Shown here one piece after another: positions 12,626-29,062 of a DNA stretch of 64,000 nucleotides (the stretch's first letter is position 1; every line of letters starts with the position of its first letter). The notes below the pieces were generated by a model. That model saw only the letters and a program-made list of their open reading frames with translations, was not told the DNA's origin and did not search any database. The position numbers were made by a program, and so were the translations under genes. The DNA lies in contig NC_043981.1 in the NCBI RefSeq assembly GCF_902150065.1, positions 15,364,501 to 15,428,500 on the forward strand, written 5' to 3'. The stretch is from Myripristis murdjan (lineage: Eukaryota > Chordata > Actinopteri > Holocentriformes > Holocentridae).

Positions 12626-15600
12626 CTTGTATTTGTCCCAGTAAGATTTGACGAGGTATTCGGCCGCTGCCTTGGTAGCAGAATACGGGTTGGAGGGCCT
12701 CATTGGACTGCTCTCATCAAACACCTGGTCAGCGCGTAACAAGGATTTAGGAGTAAGTACACCCACCGTCCACCCTGGTAGCTTATCAATAAATCAATCG
12801 ATTACTGAGTGTGTGTGTGGCCACCTCGTCCAGACTGGCTCCGTAGACTTCATCGGTGCTGACGTAGATGAAGCGCTGCAGTCGGTGTCGGGCCTGACGG
12901 GCGGCCGCCAGCACGACCCGCGTCCCGTCGATGTTCACCCGCCGGAAGCTGGACGGAGACACAAAGGACGCCTCTGAGGGAGAAAACAGAGGCAGGGGAG
13001 GCACAGTAATGAAAACGATAACCCCAAATTTGTGTGCATTTGTGTGAAATCTCCTCATTAGCTGCTCCGTGCTCCCCTGGGCTGTTTTTTCTTTTTTTTT
13101 TTTTATCCCTCCATTCACTTCCATAGCAAAACATCTCCAAAACAACACTTTTAGCACATAAACCAACACCAACAAAGTGGATTTTTTCATGTAATTACAA
13201 CAATTTGTGAAAGTACTATGCAAAGATTTCCTGCAGACGCTATATGCAGGATCTACTTTCCAGTTCATATAGGAAAATAACGAGAAAAGAGCTGTTTAAT
13301 GTCCTGAAAAAATGGGTCCCAGGGTTTATTGTTTTTTTGTTTTTGTTTTTTTTATACTGGCATAATCCACTTTTTGCATTGGTTTATGTGCTAACAGTGT
13401 TATTTTGGGAGCTTGTGGTGTTGTGGATTAGCAGCCCAGGGGAGCACAGCGCAGCTAATGAGGAGATTTCACCAACAATAGAAGCCTTGTGTTATCAGCT
13501 CCGGGTTTAGTGTCGACAACAGTCCCTGTCGCTCACCGACGTGCGTTTTGGCCGCCAAGTGGAAGACGACGTCGATGTTTTCTGTGTTGAAGATGTGGTT
13601 GAGCAGCCGCGGGTTGCACACGTCTCCCTGTTCAAGAGAGGAGCAGAAGTTTAGTGCACAGAGATGCACACGCTGAACTTGTTAACTGGACATAATTCTG
13701 AATGAAACATGAAAAAAATAGAAGTGAACAGTGGTGGAGCTGGTGTCAGAGGCTGTTTGTAGTGATATGATATTAATATTATCAGTGCTCACCCTGATAA
13801 AGGTGTAGTTCGCTCCATCTTCAACACTCTCCAGACTCCTGGGGCTGCAGCAGTAGTCCAACTGGACAAGATTAAAAAAAAAAAATTAATATATTTATTT
13901 AATGACCAAACAAAGGGGTTTGAGTGATATTTGAAGGCTGATACAGATGCTGAAGCTGTCAATATTGTTTAAGTATTTAATTAAGACAAAAAAAATCCAA
14001 GTATTCAGTGTTTTAGTGTTGGAAAAATCTCTTTAAAAACAGCTTTTTCGACCATGACAGGACACTACAACCTGGGATATTAAGATATGCATACATAAAT
14101 ACACACATACCATTGCATACTTCTGTGCAATCTCATCCACATGTCTTATTAGAGTCAGTTCAGGGATAAGTGTTCTCATTAACAACCAATCAATCAGTTC
14201 TACAATACACCAGTAATCAATTAAACTGCATCATATTCATTATACAATCGGACTGCACTGATGGGGTCACATGTGATTTTTAATTAAAGGACAAAAGATT
14301 AAATGATGAGAGGACAGCATCACTACCGCCCCACATACAGTGGTGTGAAAAAGTGTTTGCCCCCTCCCTGATTTCTTATTTTTTTGCATGTTTGTCACAC
14401 TTAAATGTTTCAGATCATCAAACAAATTTAAATATAAGACAAAGATAACACAAGTAAACACAAAATGCAGTTTTTAAATGAAGGTTTTTATTATTAAGGC
14501 GGGAAAAAAATCCAAACCTACATGGCCCTGTGTGAAAAAGTGTTTGCCCCCTAAACCTAATAAGTGGTTGGGCCACCGTTAGCAGCAAAAACTGCAATCA
14601 GGTGTTTGCGATAACTTGTAATGAGTCTCTTACAGCGCTGTGCAGGAATTTTGGCCCACTCATCTTTGCAGAATTGTTGTAATTTAGCTACATTGGAGGG
14701 TTTTTGAGCATGAACCACCTTTTTAAGGTCATGCCACAGTATCTCTATGGGATTCAGGTCAGGACTTGGACTAGGCCACTCCAAAGTCTTCATTTTATTT
14801 TTCTTCAGCCATTCAGAGGTGGACTTGCTGGTGTGTTTTGGATCATTGTCCTGCTGCATAACACAAATGCGATTGAGTTTGAGGTCATGAACTGATGGCC
14901 GGACATTGTCCTTCAGAATTTTCTGGTAGAGAGCAGAATTCATGGTTCCATCATTTATGGCAAGTCATCCAGGTCCTTAAGCAGCAAAGCAGCCCCAGAC
15001 CATCACACTACCACCACCATGTTTGACTGTTGGTATGATGTTATTTTCATGAAATGCTGTGTTAGTTTTATGCCAGATGTAACAGGATGCACACCTTCCA
15101 AAAAGTTCAACTTTTGTCTTGTCAGTCCACAGAATATTTTCCCAAAAGTCTTGGGGATCATCAAGATGTTTTTGGCAAATGTGAGATGAGCCTTTGTGTT
15201 CTTTTTGGTCAGCAGTGGTTTTCACCTTGGAACTCTCCCATGGATGCCATTTTTGCCCAGTCTCGTTCTTATTGTTGAATCATGGACACTGACCTTCACT
15301 GAGGCAAATGAGGCCTGCAGTTCTTTAGATGTTGTTCTGGCTTCTTTTGTGACCTCTTGGATGAGTCGTAGCTGCACTCTTGGGGTAATTTTGGTCGGCC
15401 GGCCACTCCTGGGAAGGTTCACCACTGTTCCAAGTTTTCTCCATTTGTGGATAATGGCTCTCACCGTGGTTCACTGGAGTCCCAGAGCTTTAGAAATGGC
15501 TTTGTAACCTTTTCCAGACTGATAGATCTCAATAACTTTCTTTCCCATTTGTTCCTGTATTTCTTTGGATCTCAGCATGATGTCTAGCTTTTGGGGATCT

Positions 15601-16386
15601 TTTGGTCTACATCACTTTGTCAGAGAGGTCCTATTTAAGTGATTTCTTGATTGAGAACAGGTATGGCAGTAATCAGGACCGGGTGTGGCTAGAGAAACTG
15701 AATTCAGCTGTGATAAACCACAGTGAAGTTATGTTTTAACAGGGGGGGCAAACACTTTTTCACACAGGGCCATGTAGGTTTGGATTTTTTTTTTTGCCTT
15801 AATAATAAAAACCTTCATTTAAAAACTGCATTTTGTGTTTACTTGTGTTATCTTTGTCTTATATTTAAATTTGTTTGATGATCTGAAACATTTAAGTGTG
15901 ACAAACATGCAAAAAAATAAGAAAACAGGGAGGGGGCAAACACTTTTTCACACAACTGTACCTTATCATGGACATGAGTGAAATAATATAAAATGTTTTA
16001 AAATGGGTGAAGCTTCCCTTTAACCCTAACACACACACACACACACACACACACTCACTCACATTATCCAGATTGATGATTTTCCAGTCAGGATGTCTTC
16101 TGACTAGTGAACACACTAGATGGGAGCCACTGGAGAGAGACAAGACACACACAGGAACACGACGTTCTCATCAGGGGGAAGGCACCGCACCAAACTCTGT
16201 TACATAATCTGGCACATCAATGCCGCCTTGTTTACAGGCGATCACACACAACTAACAGAAAACGACTTATGACATTTAATAAACAGGACGTGCTCTTCAT
16301 TTCGGCGTGTATCCGGGATTGGGAACTACATGGACTCACATGAATCCGGAGCCTCCAGTCACCAAGACCGTCCTGTTGAAGTCCAT
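10281..16386 (-). CDS. tgds: dTDP-D-glucose 4,6-dehydratase (TGDS), 12 coding exons
   Basis: Coding exons on the minus strand, in order: 16386-16340, 16129-16063, 13861-13793, 13627-13537, 12973-12825, 12724-12626, 12507-12448, 12284-12241, 12044-11879, 11291-11236, 11048-10951, 10375-10281. All introns are GT-AG and phases join without a break, giving 346 residues; human TGDS has 350. The protein is an extended short-chain dehydrogenase/reductase of the nucleotide-sugar 4,6-dehydratase type. Visible motifs are the NAD-binding GGSGFIGSH (about residues 11-19), STDEVYG (130-136, with Thr131-Asp132-Glu133 expected to act in dehydration) and the catalytic pair in YSATK (Tyr155, Lys159). The start ATG lies just before the Rossmann motif, as in the family. 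TGDS is a soluble enzyme whose physiological substrate in animals is not firmly settled; human variants cause Catel-Manzke syndrome. It is divergent with gpr180, as in human. Introns carry a Tc1 element and a MITE, neither touching an exon. Confidence 0.95.
11401..11441. repeat. (CT)n microsatellite in a tgds intron
   Basis: An almost pure CT dinucleotide tract of about 40 bases, in the intron between the ninth and tenth coding exons of tgds. A second (CA)n tract lies at about 11296-11326. Confidence 0.9.
12557..12623. repeat. (TG)n microsatellite beside a tgds exon
   Basis: A perfect TG tract of 67 bases ends two bases before the exon 12724-12626 splice donor (GTAC), so the repeat lies at the very start of the following intron on the minus strand. 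Length variation here would alter sequence immediately next to the donor site. Confidence 0.95.
13044..13472. mobile_element. MITE with about 40-bp terminal inverted repeats, in a tgds intron
   Basis: The left end (GTGAAATCTCCTCATTAGCT onward) is the near-exact reverse complement of the right end, which closes with AGCTAATGAGGAGATTTCAC. The arms match over about 40 bases, including a CCCCTGGGCTG / CAGCCCAGGGG block. The interior is non-coding and T-rich. It sits wholly inside the intron between the exons at 13627-13537 and 12973-12825. A diverged right-hand end of the same family is present near 46,270-46,356. Superfamily not determined. Confidence 0.75.
14338..15958 (-). mobile_element. Tc1/mariner transposon with IR/DR ends, in a tgds intron
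   Basis: A complete-length Tc1-like element flanked by TA on both sides (14336-14337 and 15959-15960), the standard Tc1/mariner target duplication. Terminal inverted repeats of about 215 bp (14338-14552 and 15743-15958) are almost identical. Each carries two copies of the direct repeat GTGTGAAAAAGTGTTTGCCC, one outer and one inner, the IR/DR layout known from Sleeping Beauty-type fish elements. The transposase gene is on the minus strand, the same orientation as tgds. The near-identity of the two ends suggests a fairly recent insertion, although the transposase is broken. Confidence 0.93.
14557..15578 (-). pseudogene. Tc1 transposase, inactivated
   Basis: The reading starts at an ATG at 15578 ([20 protein letters not shown]) in a helix-turn-helix paired-like DNA-binding region, continues through the second DNA-binding part containing [10 protein letters not shown], and then the DD34E catalytic domain: [11 protein letters not shown] holds the first Asp, [10 protein letters not shown] the second Asp, and [15 protein letters not shown] the Glu. 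It ends with NGGPTTY. Visible damage is an in-frame TGA at 15471-15473, a frame break near 15222, and TAA and TGA stops at about 14966-14980. At least four lesions make it non-functional. Intact copies elsewhere could still mobilise the ends. Confidence 0.92.
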
Positions 16387-17666
16387 GATGTGCGCGTCAC
16401 GGCCCGGGACCAGCTCATGTCAACCGGCTATAAACACAGAAACATCTCGAGCCGTGTGCACCTTCAGCTGCGGGGCTGCTGTCTGAACACACTGATGTTT
16501 ACTCTTCCTCACTACTGGAGGTACACTGTCCAACTTGCGACAGTCGTGGGAGGCATTTTACGGCAATGTGGACACGTAGAAACTGGGCGGCAGCCGCGGG
16601 GTGGGGACGCCTGACGGTGTGGCGTCCGTCTGCTCTCCCATTGGCTGTCACAAATCACTCCGCTCTCTGATAGGCTACATTCTACGTCAATCAAAATGTC
16701 AACATAGCCAACGCAGCCAAACGTCAGTCAACGATGTCAATGTACAGAGAGTATAAGAGCACAGCTTCCGCTCACTGTTTTCAAAATAAACGTCATTATT
16801 GCACTCATGAGCCATTGTGGTAAAGCTACGACATAAAACAGACTTTTTAAGATAGGAGATATTCCTGGAAGCTTTTTAGTATATTTATATTGTTTTTATT
16901 AATTTATAATAAGTGTTTTAAGTCTCATCATTTAAGCTTTTAATAGATTAATATGTACTACAATGCACTGTAATGTCATAATCTGTATATCATCAAGGAT
17001 AGATTGATGTATTTTACTGATCCCAACTTGGGAAATTCTGGTGTCACAGCAACAGGTTGTCCAGACATTGTACACGAATAATAGTAAACTACGCAAAATA
17101 TACCTCCCGACACTAGGAGAAATATGTATCTTTAGAAGAATTAAACACAAGTAACAAAGTAAATAATGTGCCTCAAAACAAAGAATAATTAAAAATGGAA
17201 AGACTTTTGCTTACCCTATAACACTGATAAAAAAATGAAATGCACTAAAATACATCTATAGAAAATGTATAAACCTTTCACCTCTGCACCTTTGCATAGA
17301 CTGTATGTATAATAAAATATGTCTACAAAATATTTATAGAGTGGAATATGTGTATATAATGTTTACGTAAATTCGTATCAACTGTAAGGCCTACTTATTT
17401 GATGTAATAATAGCACTGAGTGTGTTTTAATTATCTGTTTTGTTCCGAACAGCCCATTTCTTACTTGTTCTTTTCATTTTTCAAAAGCCGAAAACCTTTA
17501 CGCCTTTTATTTTGAAAGCAAGACCGACAACAACATCCGGCCCGGTCCTGGCTCACCGCAGCCAGCTTGGCGCAGCGGCGTTTACTTCTCGCTTCGTGGA
17601 CCTATTCATTTGACAAGCGGACGTTTATTTATTGATAACGTTAAATTAGAAGGGGGAAAAAGAAAC
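16387..17666. promoter_or_regulatory. Divergent tgds/gpr180 intergenic region with promoter-like ends
   Basis: The starts of tgds (minus) and gpr180 (plus) are 1.28 kb apart. On the tgds side an inverted CCAAT box (ATTGG, 16640-16644) stands about 255 bases upstream of the ATG in a locally GC-rich stretch. On the gpr180 side an ETS-like CATCCGG word lies near 17533 and a GC-rich stretch follows. No clear TATA box was seen on either side. The middle (about 16,800-17,450) is AT-rich and contains a retrotransposon remnant. Promoter calls are inference from position and motifs. Confidence 0.5.
16997..17170 (-). mobile_element. Non-LTR retrotransposon 3' tail (Rex1-like), minus orientation
   Basis: Read on the minus strand, the segment ends with GGAAATTTCCC-type sequence then TTGGGATCAGTAAAATACAT and a short ATCTATC tail. 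This is the typical 3' terminus of fish Rex1/Babar LINEs (gggatcaataaagtacatctatc). The 5' limit is not visible; it is a short, 5'-truncated fragment between the tgds and gpr180 promoters. The family name is from remembered consensus only. Confidence 0.55.
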
Positions 17667-23214
<5,548 letters not shown>

Positions 23215-24020
23215 GCACTCGCCGGGACTCTTTTGCCCCTCCACCATGTGGAGCGGGGCGACTCATGACCACTAAGAACGAAGCAGAGGAGACGTGAAGT
23301 GCTGGTATACCGTAGAAAATGCCCTCTTGATGCTGGAACCGGCATCGAGGGGACGCAATAACGGGCACACGAGAGAGGGGAACATATTTACTGTTACACC
23401 AGGAAGTCTCATCCCTCTGACCGCATGCCCAGTGAATCACAGCAGGGCTCACAGAGCGGCAAGGAGAACATATTTACGGCAACAGCCTACCTCTGGTCAT
23501 GGGAACCACCGTCACCATGTGAGGGCCTCACCAGTGGAGTGGAACAATTTTTAGGCATCGCAGAGCAAGAGGGACGGTATTTAATGCAGCACCACAGAGG
23601 AAATAGACACAAGGCCTTTCTTGTCATGTCCTCTCGTGCCTTCTTGTGTTCTCCGTCACGTGTTTGGCGTAATATCTAACGGACAAAGTACAAACACACG
23701 GGTGGTTAAAGTTCCCGGAGGTTAAACTGCAAACCACAAAACGCTGAAGCTGCATCGTCTGTGTTCACTCACAGACCAGAGATGTTGACCTCAAGCACGC
23801 AGACTGTAGAGATGCTCTCCGTTCAGACGTTGCTGACAGGTTTGTTGTTTCCAAGGCAACATGAGAGGATCATGCTCCACAACACAGATATCAGCTTGGC
23901 ATTTCTGGAGTTGATAATCATGTAGATGGTGGAATCACAGGAAATAACAGGTGACCCGGTGCAAGGCAGTGTTTTCTGAGATGCTGCCTGTGCTAACTAC
24001 TGCTGAGCTTTTCTTCTCTC
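23215..24020. other. Probable gpr180 3' untranslated region
   Basis: This sequence follows the gpr180 stop codon and has no coding signal. No convincing AATAAA with a GT-rich downstream element was seen before the MITE at 24,021, so the 3' end of the transcript cannot be fixed. Confidence 0.4.
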
Positions 24021-24419
24021 TTAATGGGATAGTTCACCCATGTTGAAAAATGTGATATTATTGCTCACACACACACACGCCCTAACTGTAATGTTGGACA
24101 GTAGTGGTGCTGTCTTTCTCTCTCATTGTTACTGAGTGCTGGATACTGGCTGGATGCTAACTGTTAGCCTCCTGCCATTGAAGTAGACTTCCCCCCAGCT
24201 AACATTCTTAAAAATAACCGCTTTAATCCACTCGAAGAAGGTTTGACATCACTGCACAAGTGTCGCTTTCCCCAAACTAAAATGCACATGTGATGACTGA
24301 ACTCAGTTACTGTTTATAACTGCATTTTTTCTCTCATCAACATCTGGAAAGATCCAGTAACTGAGGTATAAACTGAGGATCAGCACTGAGAGCTGAGACC
24401 GCTCAAGAAAATAATTCTA

Positions 24420-24462
<43 letters not shown>

Positions 24463-24869
24463 GCATTTCGGTTTGCAAAAAATTCTGGCCGCCATCATCA
24501 AACTCAAACTTGAAAGGAGGTGCAGATGTCACCAGATCTGTCCAGATGTTGACAACAGGAAAAATATCAAATGATCAAAATAACTTGAGCAAAAGTATTT
24601 TCCCCATGCACTCAGTAATGACATATTAGTTAAGTAAAGCGACACCTGTAATTTGATGCTAAACCTTCATTGAGTGGATTAAAACAGTGATTTTTAAAAG
24701 TGTTAGCTGGGGGGAAGTCTACTTCAATGGCAGGAGGCTAACATTTAGCATTTTGAGCCAGTATCCAGCACTCAGTAACAGTGAGAGAAAGACAGCACCA
24801 CTACTGTCCTACAGAACAGGGAAGTGAAGTAATATCACATTTTTCAAAGTGGGTGAACTCTCCCTTTAA
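24021..24869. mobile_element. Large MITE with about 250-bp inverted arms and TTAA boundaries
   Basis: The left end (TTAATGGGATAGTTCACCCA) is the inverted match of the right end (GGGTGAACTCTCCCTTTAA). The two arms continue to match, with small indels, for about 250 bases. Shared blocks include GGACAGTAGTGGTGCTGTCT, GGATACTGGCT, CCATTGAAGTAGACTTCCCC and TAATCCACTC. The core holds a 37-base T tract (24423-24459) and no coding frame. TTAA at both limits fits a piggyBac-type target duplication, but that is inference. The GGGATAGTTCACCC terminus is widespread in fish genomes. Confidence 0.75.
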
Positions 24870-25059
24870 AGCAGCACCAGGCAAGATTCATGAATAATAA
24901 AGGACATCCATCTTTCAAATGACTGCAGCTAAGAAAAGTGTCAAGGCGTAGGCAGGATCCAAAGTTGAACGTGACGATATTTGATATCAAATGTTCATTT
25001 TGTCTGAAAGCGCTGGTTATTGAAATGCATCAGATTTAATAAGATGGACGCTTGTGTTC

Positions 25060-25395
25060 TTCCACTTATTTTGGAAAGAGAGATGGAAAGATGGATGGAT
25101 GAATGTGCATGTGGTTGTGTAGACAGCGGATCAGTGGATAAATGGGTGGAGGTGCATGAACGGATGACTGGATGGGCGAATAAATGGAAACATGGCTGGA
25201 CGAAGGAATGAGTAGATGGATAGAGAAGTAAAAATATGGGTGCACTGGAAGAGTTAGGCAGCTGGATTAAATGAATCAGTGGATTAATAAATACGTACAC
25301 AGATAAATGGATGATCTAAAGAAAGAGTGGACGGACAGATGTGTCCACAGCTGGATGGACAGATATTTAGGCTCTCTTAGCCAAGATGAATGGAT
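25060..25395. repeat. Degenerate (GATG)n / (ATGG)n repeat
   Basis: The words GATGGATG, GGATGGA, ATGGATGA and GTGGATAAATG recur irregularly over about 330 bases on the plus strand, as in a decayed tetranucleotide satellite. The open frames on both strands here are products of the repeat (Trp/Met/Asp-rich one way, His/Pro/Ser-rich the other) and are not taken as genes. Confidence 0.65.
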
Positions 25396-26954
25396 GAATT
25401 TCGTCATTTCATACATACATACTTCAAAATAGCGTTCACATTAGGACCCCAGTTTACCTGAAATACCTGAGGTTAAGTAAATGTAGGGAATGAAGTACTC
25501 ACTTCAAAATAAAAGCCGCAAAATGAGCAATCTTCAGTGTTCAGATCATAACAGGCTATTTTTTTTTTGGTTCCTTTTGTTGCCGAGGCTCATTAAAAAC
25601 ATATTTATTCATCGTAAATACCCGACTTCATACTGGACCTGCATGTTACAGAAAATGGACAGTTGACTGCTGCTGGCATGGAACACGGACACCGACGTAA
25701 TTTATTTATTATACATTTATTTGTCAAAATGTATATTTGGAATGCGGCCCTTTAAATATAGAGAACCTATCAGTTACTGTACAGATGATTTTATATTTGA
25801 TTGACATTTTTATTTCTCATGTTTAAAAAAAACAACAACATTGCAAAGCCTATAAATAACACATTTGCACGCACACACACACACAACTGCTGTTTTATTT
25901 TATTTTAATTCTTGATTTTGCAATTGGCCAAGTGGTTCTCAGTCGCTTCGGCCTTGAAGCAGCAAAAACACGTTTTTTCCTTCTCGCTTTTTAAATGAAT
26001 TTCACAACCCTCCAAGATCATCTCACCACATGATGTTTTCCAGTCACCAGATTGGTATTCTGAATATTCCAGACTGTGTGGAAAACTAAAAATAGTAATC
26101 CACAGTGGTTATATGTCACATTATACTTGAATATGAACCTTTGTGAGCGTTTTTTTTTTTTTTTTTTTTTAAATCCCAAAATGTGCAATCTGAGTTGTAC
26201 TTTACGCCGTTTTTTATAAGTTGTTGTGTGTTATAGCAATACAAATATGTATGTTTGCATGTTTGTGTATGATGCAGAGGCGCTGGAGTTTCTCTTTTTT
26301 TTATTTTTTATTTTTTATTTTTGGTCACAGCTCCCCGTTTCCACAATGACAATCTTATTATAATTAGACTGTAACTAAATGTGAAGCCTCTGGTCGTGTT
26401 GCATCATGCAGACCACATTAGCTGCGTATTTATCTCCTCAGATTGTTGGATTTAGTTTCAGCTTGAGTAAAGCAAACCACTAAAAACAGAAAACCGGCCT
26501 CTTCTCTTTCTTGCAGTATGCATACTACATAAAGCAACTCATAATTTCCCATTCAATTATAAATTATATATTAATCTCTATATATTCCATAATTGTGGAA
26601 ATATGGGAGCTGTAAAGGGATAGTAAGCATGAATCCAGACTTTCCTGTGATGGGTATCGGGTAATATGAAATACTTACAGCAGCACATTATAAATTCACT
26701 GCAGTGGGACCCCAGATTAGACCAGATTACTTGATTGTATCGTCGCTAGAACATCATAACAACACAAACCATCATTAAGCACATTAATTAATTTTCTCCA
26801 GTGCACATAACACACTTGTTTGACATGGGTCTTCCCATAACCCTTGTGCTAAAATGACATGCGAACGGTGGTGTTTTGGTCTAATTACAACAGCGAGACG
26901 TCCTCCACGAGCAATGATGTTCACCTGTGTGATTACAGAGATGATCAATAATAT
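25396..26954. other. AT-rich gene-free stretch before the tRNA gene
   Basis: No coding exon or recognised repeat family. It contains T runs near 25560-25568, 26150-26170 and 26297-26320 and a short (CA)n near 25873-25885. Confidence 0.5.
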
Positions 26955-26960
26955 AAAAAA
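26955..26960 (-). terminator. RNA polymerase III terminator of the tRNA-Ser gene
   Basis: A run of six A on the plus strand (six T on the transcribed orientation) lies about 15 bases beyond the 3' end of the tRNA, the standard Pol III stop. Confidence 0.8.
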
Positions 26961-26975
26961 GTATAAATATTGAGT

Positions 26976-27057
26976 CGTCACGAACAGGATTCGAACCTGT
27001 GCGGGGAAACCCCATTGGATTTCGAGTCCAACGCCTTAACCTCTCGGCCACCGTGAC
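26976..27057 (-). tRNA. tRNA-Ser, anticodon CGA
   Basis: Read on the minus strand the gene is 82 nt and starts GTCACGGTGGCCGAGAGGTT. The acceptor stem GTCACGG pairs with TCGTGAC (one G-U), with discriminator G. The A box (TGGCCGAGAGG) and B box (GGTTCGAATCC) are both intact. The anticodon loop reads GACTCGAAATC, giving anticodon CGA for serine codon UCG. The long variable arm (TGGGGTTTCCCCGCA region) is typical of class II tRNA-Ser. CCA is not encoded and there is no intron. It stands alone between gpr180 and smim11. Confidence 0.96.
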
Positions 27058-28049
27058 TACGCATGTCTGAACGGGCTCCACATCTCTATATAAAAACTTA
27101 CTAACCTTTACTTACTTGTTAATGCTACATTTTTAAAAATATGAATAAAAGCGAGTGACAATTATTAATGACGTTTAATTAGCTTTATTTCAAACTCTAC
27201 ACGTAGCTTTAAAACATGACGTCATGTCTTTACCTGAAGCGACATCGTACCCGCAAAGCGTTTTTAACGGCTGTGTTGTTTTGCGGAGTTGTTTATAACG
27301 TAACATATCTTTTTTAAAAATACATATCTTAACTGCAATGTTATTTATGGATGATAAAACAACAGAGATGTGAAATTAGAGTTTTTTTAAACCGGTGGTC
27401 TGCGATGATCGTGTATCTGTTTGGGTTCTATGCTGCGTTCATGGACACGTCGGAAAAAAGAAAAAACCTAATAGGAGCAATTAAAACAGAGTAATACTAA
27501 ATACTAATGTGTTGTCGTGTTGCTTTTACTTCTAAATGTTTTTTTTCTCCGCTAGCTCCCAGATAGTTTATTTAATGTTTGTCCCTAAAATGCATTGAAC
27601 GTGTTGAGGGAAAAATACAATTTTACGATTTTGCAACGTCGCAATTGAAATTAAAATATGCATACATCCTTACACTGTCTACCACTTTCTGGAAGTTTCA
27701 GGAAAGTGAAGCCGCTGTGCTAAGTATAGCTTCACTGAGACCCAAGTAATGCTGCGTTCAAAAGCCATAGGAACGATGGTAAAGAAAACCCAATTTAAAC
27801 AACAAAATCCCGCTTATTTCGTGTGTCATCAAATATTGCTCGAAAATATGTTCATCGTAAGCTTTCAGATATTATTACGTCTTGAAACCGTTGTTCATCT
27901 AGCTGGATTTTTTGGGGTTTACGTTTGACATCGCACAGGATGTGCTGACCTGAGATGTACCATTTTGCGGCATGTTTGCTTGATGCGAACCAAAAGTCCA
28001 TCGTTTTACCAACGGACATCAAATGCAGCATACGTTTCACCTGACCAAA

Positions 28050-28166
28050 CGTGCATCGCTATTGGTTCAACACTCCAAGTCCCGCCTCCTCCGGCCAACG
28101 GAAGAAGCGTTTATATCGTCCTGGCAGTCGGAGAAAAGAAGTTGGAAACCTCACTCCATCGGCACA
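28050..28166 (+). promoter_or_regulatory. smim11 proximal promoter
   Basis: Within about 110 bases upstream of the smim11 ATG there is an inverted CCAAT box (ATTGG, 28061-28065), a GC box-like CCCGCCTCC (about 28081), an ETS-like ACGGAAG (about 28098) and a weak TATA-like TTTATAT (about 28111). The CCAAT/GC/ETS arrangement suits a housekeeping promoter. Inferred from motifs and position only. Confidence 0.5.
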
Positions 28167-28999
28167 ATGATCAACTGGAAGGTAAATAAGCTCAGATTTA
28201 TAAACTCATAACGATTTACGCACGTTTATACTTTAATTTTAATTTTTTGTTAGTGTGTATTTGTCTTGTCTCTCCCACTGAAGCTGACATGAGACCCGTA
28301 TCAGTTAGCTGTTAGCTAGCCACCGTTCTCACTACCGTATCTGTCGTCTGTGACCTTAAAATTAAAACTTTAACGACTGTTATAAAGTCTCTGGTAGACT
28401 CACTGTCTTGTTTATTGCCGAATTTAATACCGTTTTAGAACATATACCCTTTAATTAGCAAATAGGCCGCGTCATTCATTGAAGTGAGCGATCAAAATCG
28501 GTTTTGACAGTGGTTTCAGAACTTTTAATGTGAAAAATAATCGGAAATACCCTGTACCGTTATTATTAAAAGTAAGGTTTATGTAACGATACAACACAAA
28601 GGTTTATAAACATCCTCAAATTGACCTGTGGTGGTCTGAAAACCCAGCTCAGTGGACAAAACTTTGGATAGTAAATGCACCTTTTCACGTCATGCCGAAC
28701 TTGGCTCAAAAAAAACAAAAACAAAAAAATGTACATTTGCCTTGCTTGTAGGAAAACTTTTACTTGTCACAACATAACTTACATGTTTTATAAATCTTTG
28801 AGAGACAGTCTTTCATTCGGCATATATAAAATCCACCAAGGAGTCCTTATTTATATTTATATATATATAAAAAATCAGTTTTTAGACAGTTAACACTGCT
28901 CACACTCACCACTAAGTGGAAATGTTGGCATTATAATAAAATAATGGCTCCTCCTGATGCTTTTGCCAACATGCATGTGTGAAAACCCGGCGTCCATGT

Positions 29000-29062
<63 letters not shown>

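Noticed and set aside
12786-13268. 160-codon minus-strand open frame
   Set aside because: It is the real 149-bp tgds exon (12825-12973) extended by chance into the adjoining intron and MITE; only the exon part is coding.
14977-15225. Separate small gene with an [13 protein letters not shown] motif
   Set aside because: It is the catalytic-core part of the broken Tc1 transposase, not an independent gene.
17610-17666. Upstream in-frame ATG for gpr180 at 17610
   Set aside because: It would place nineteen polar residues ahead of a clear signal peptide; the ATG at 17667 gives a normal secretory start.
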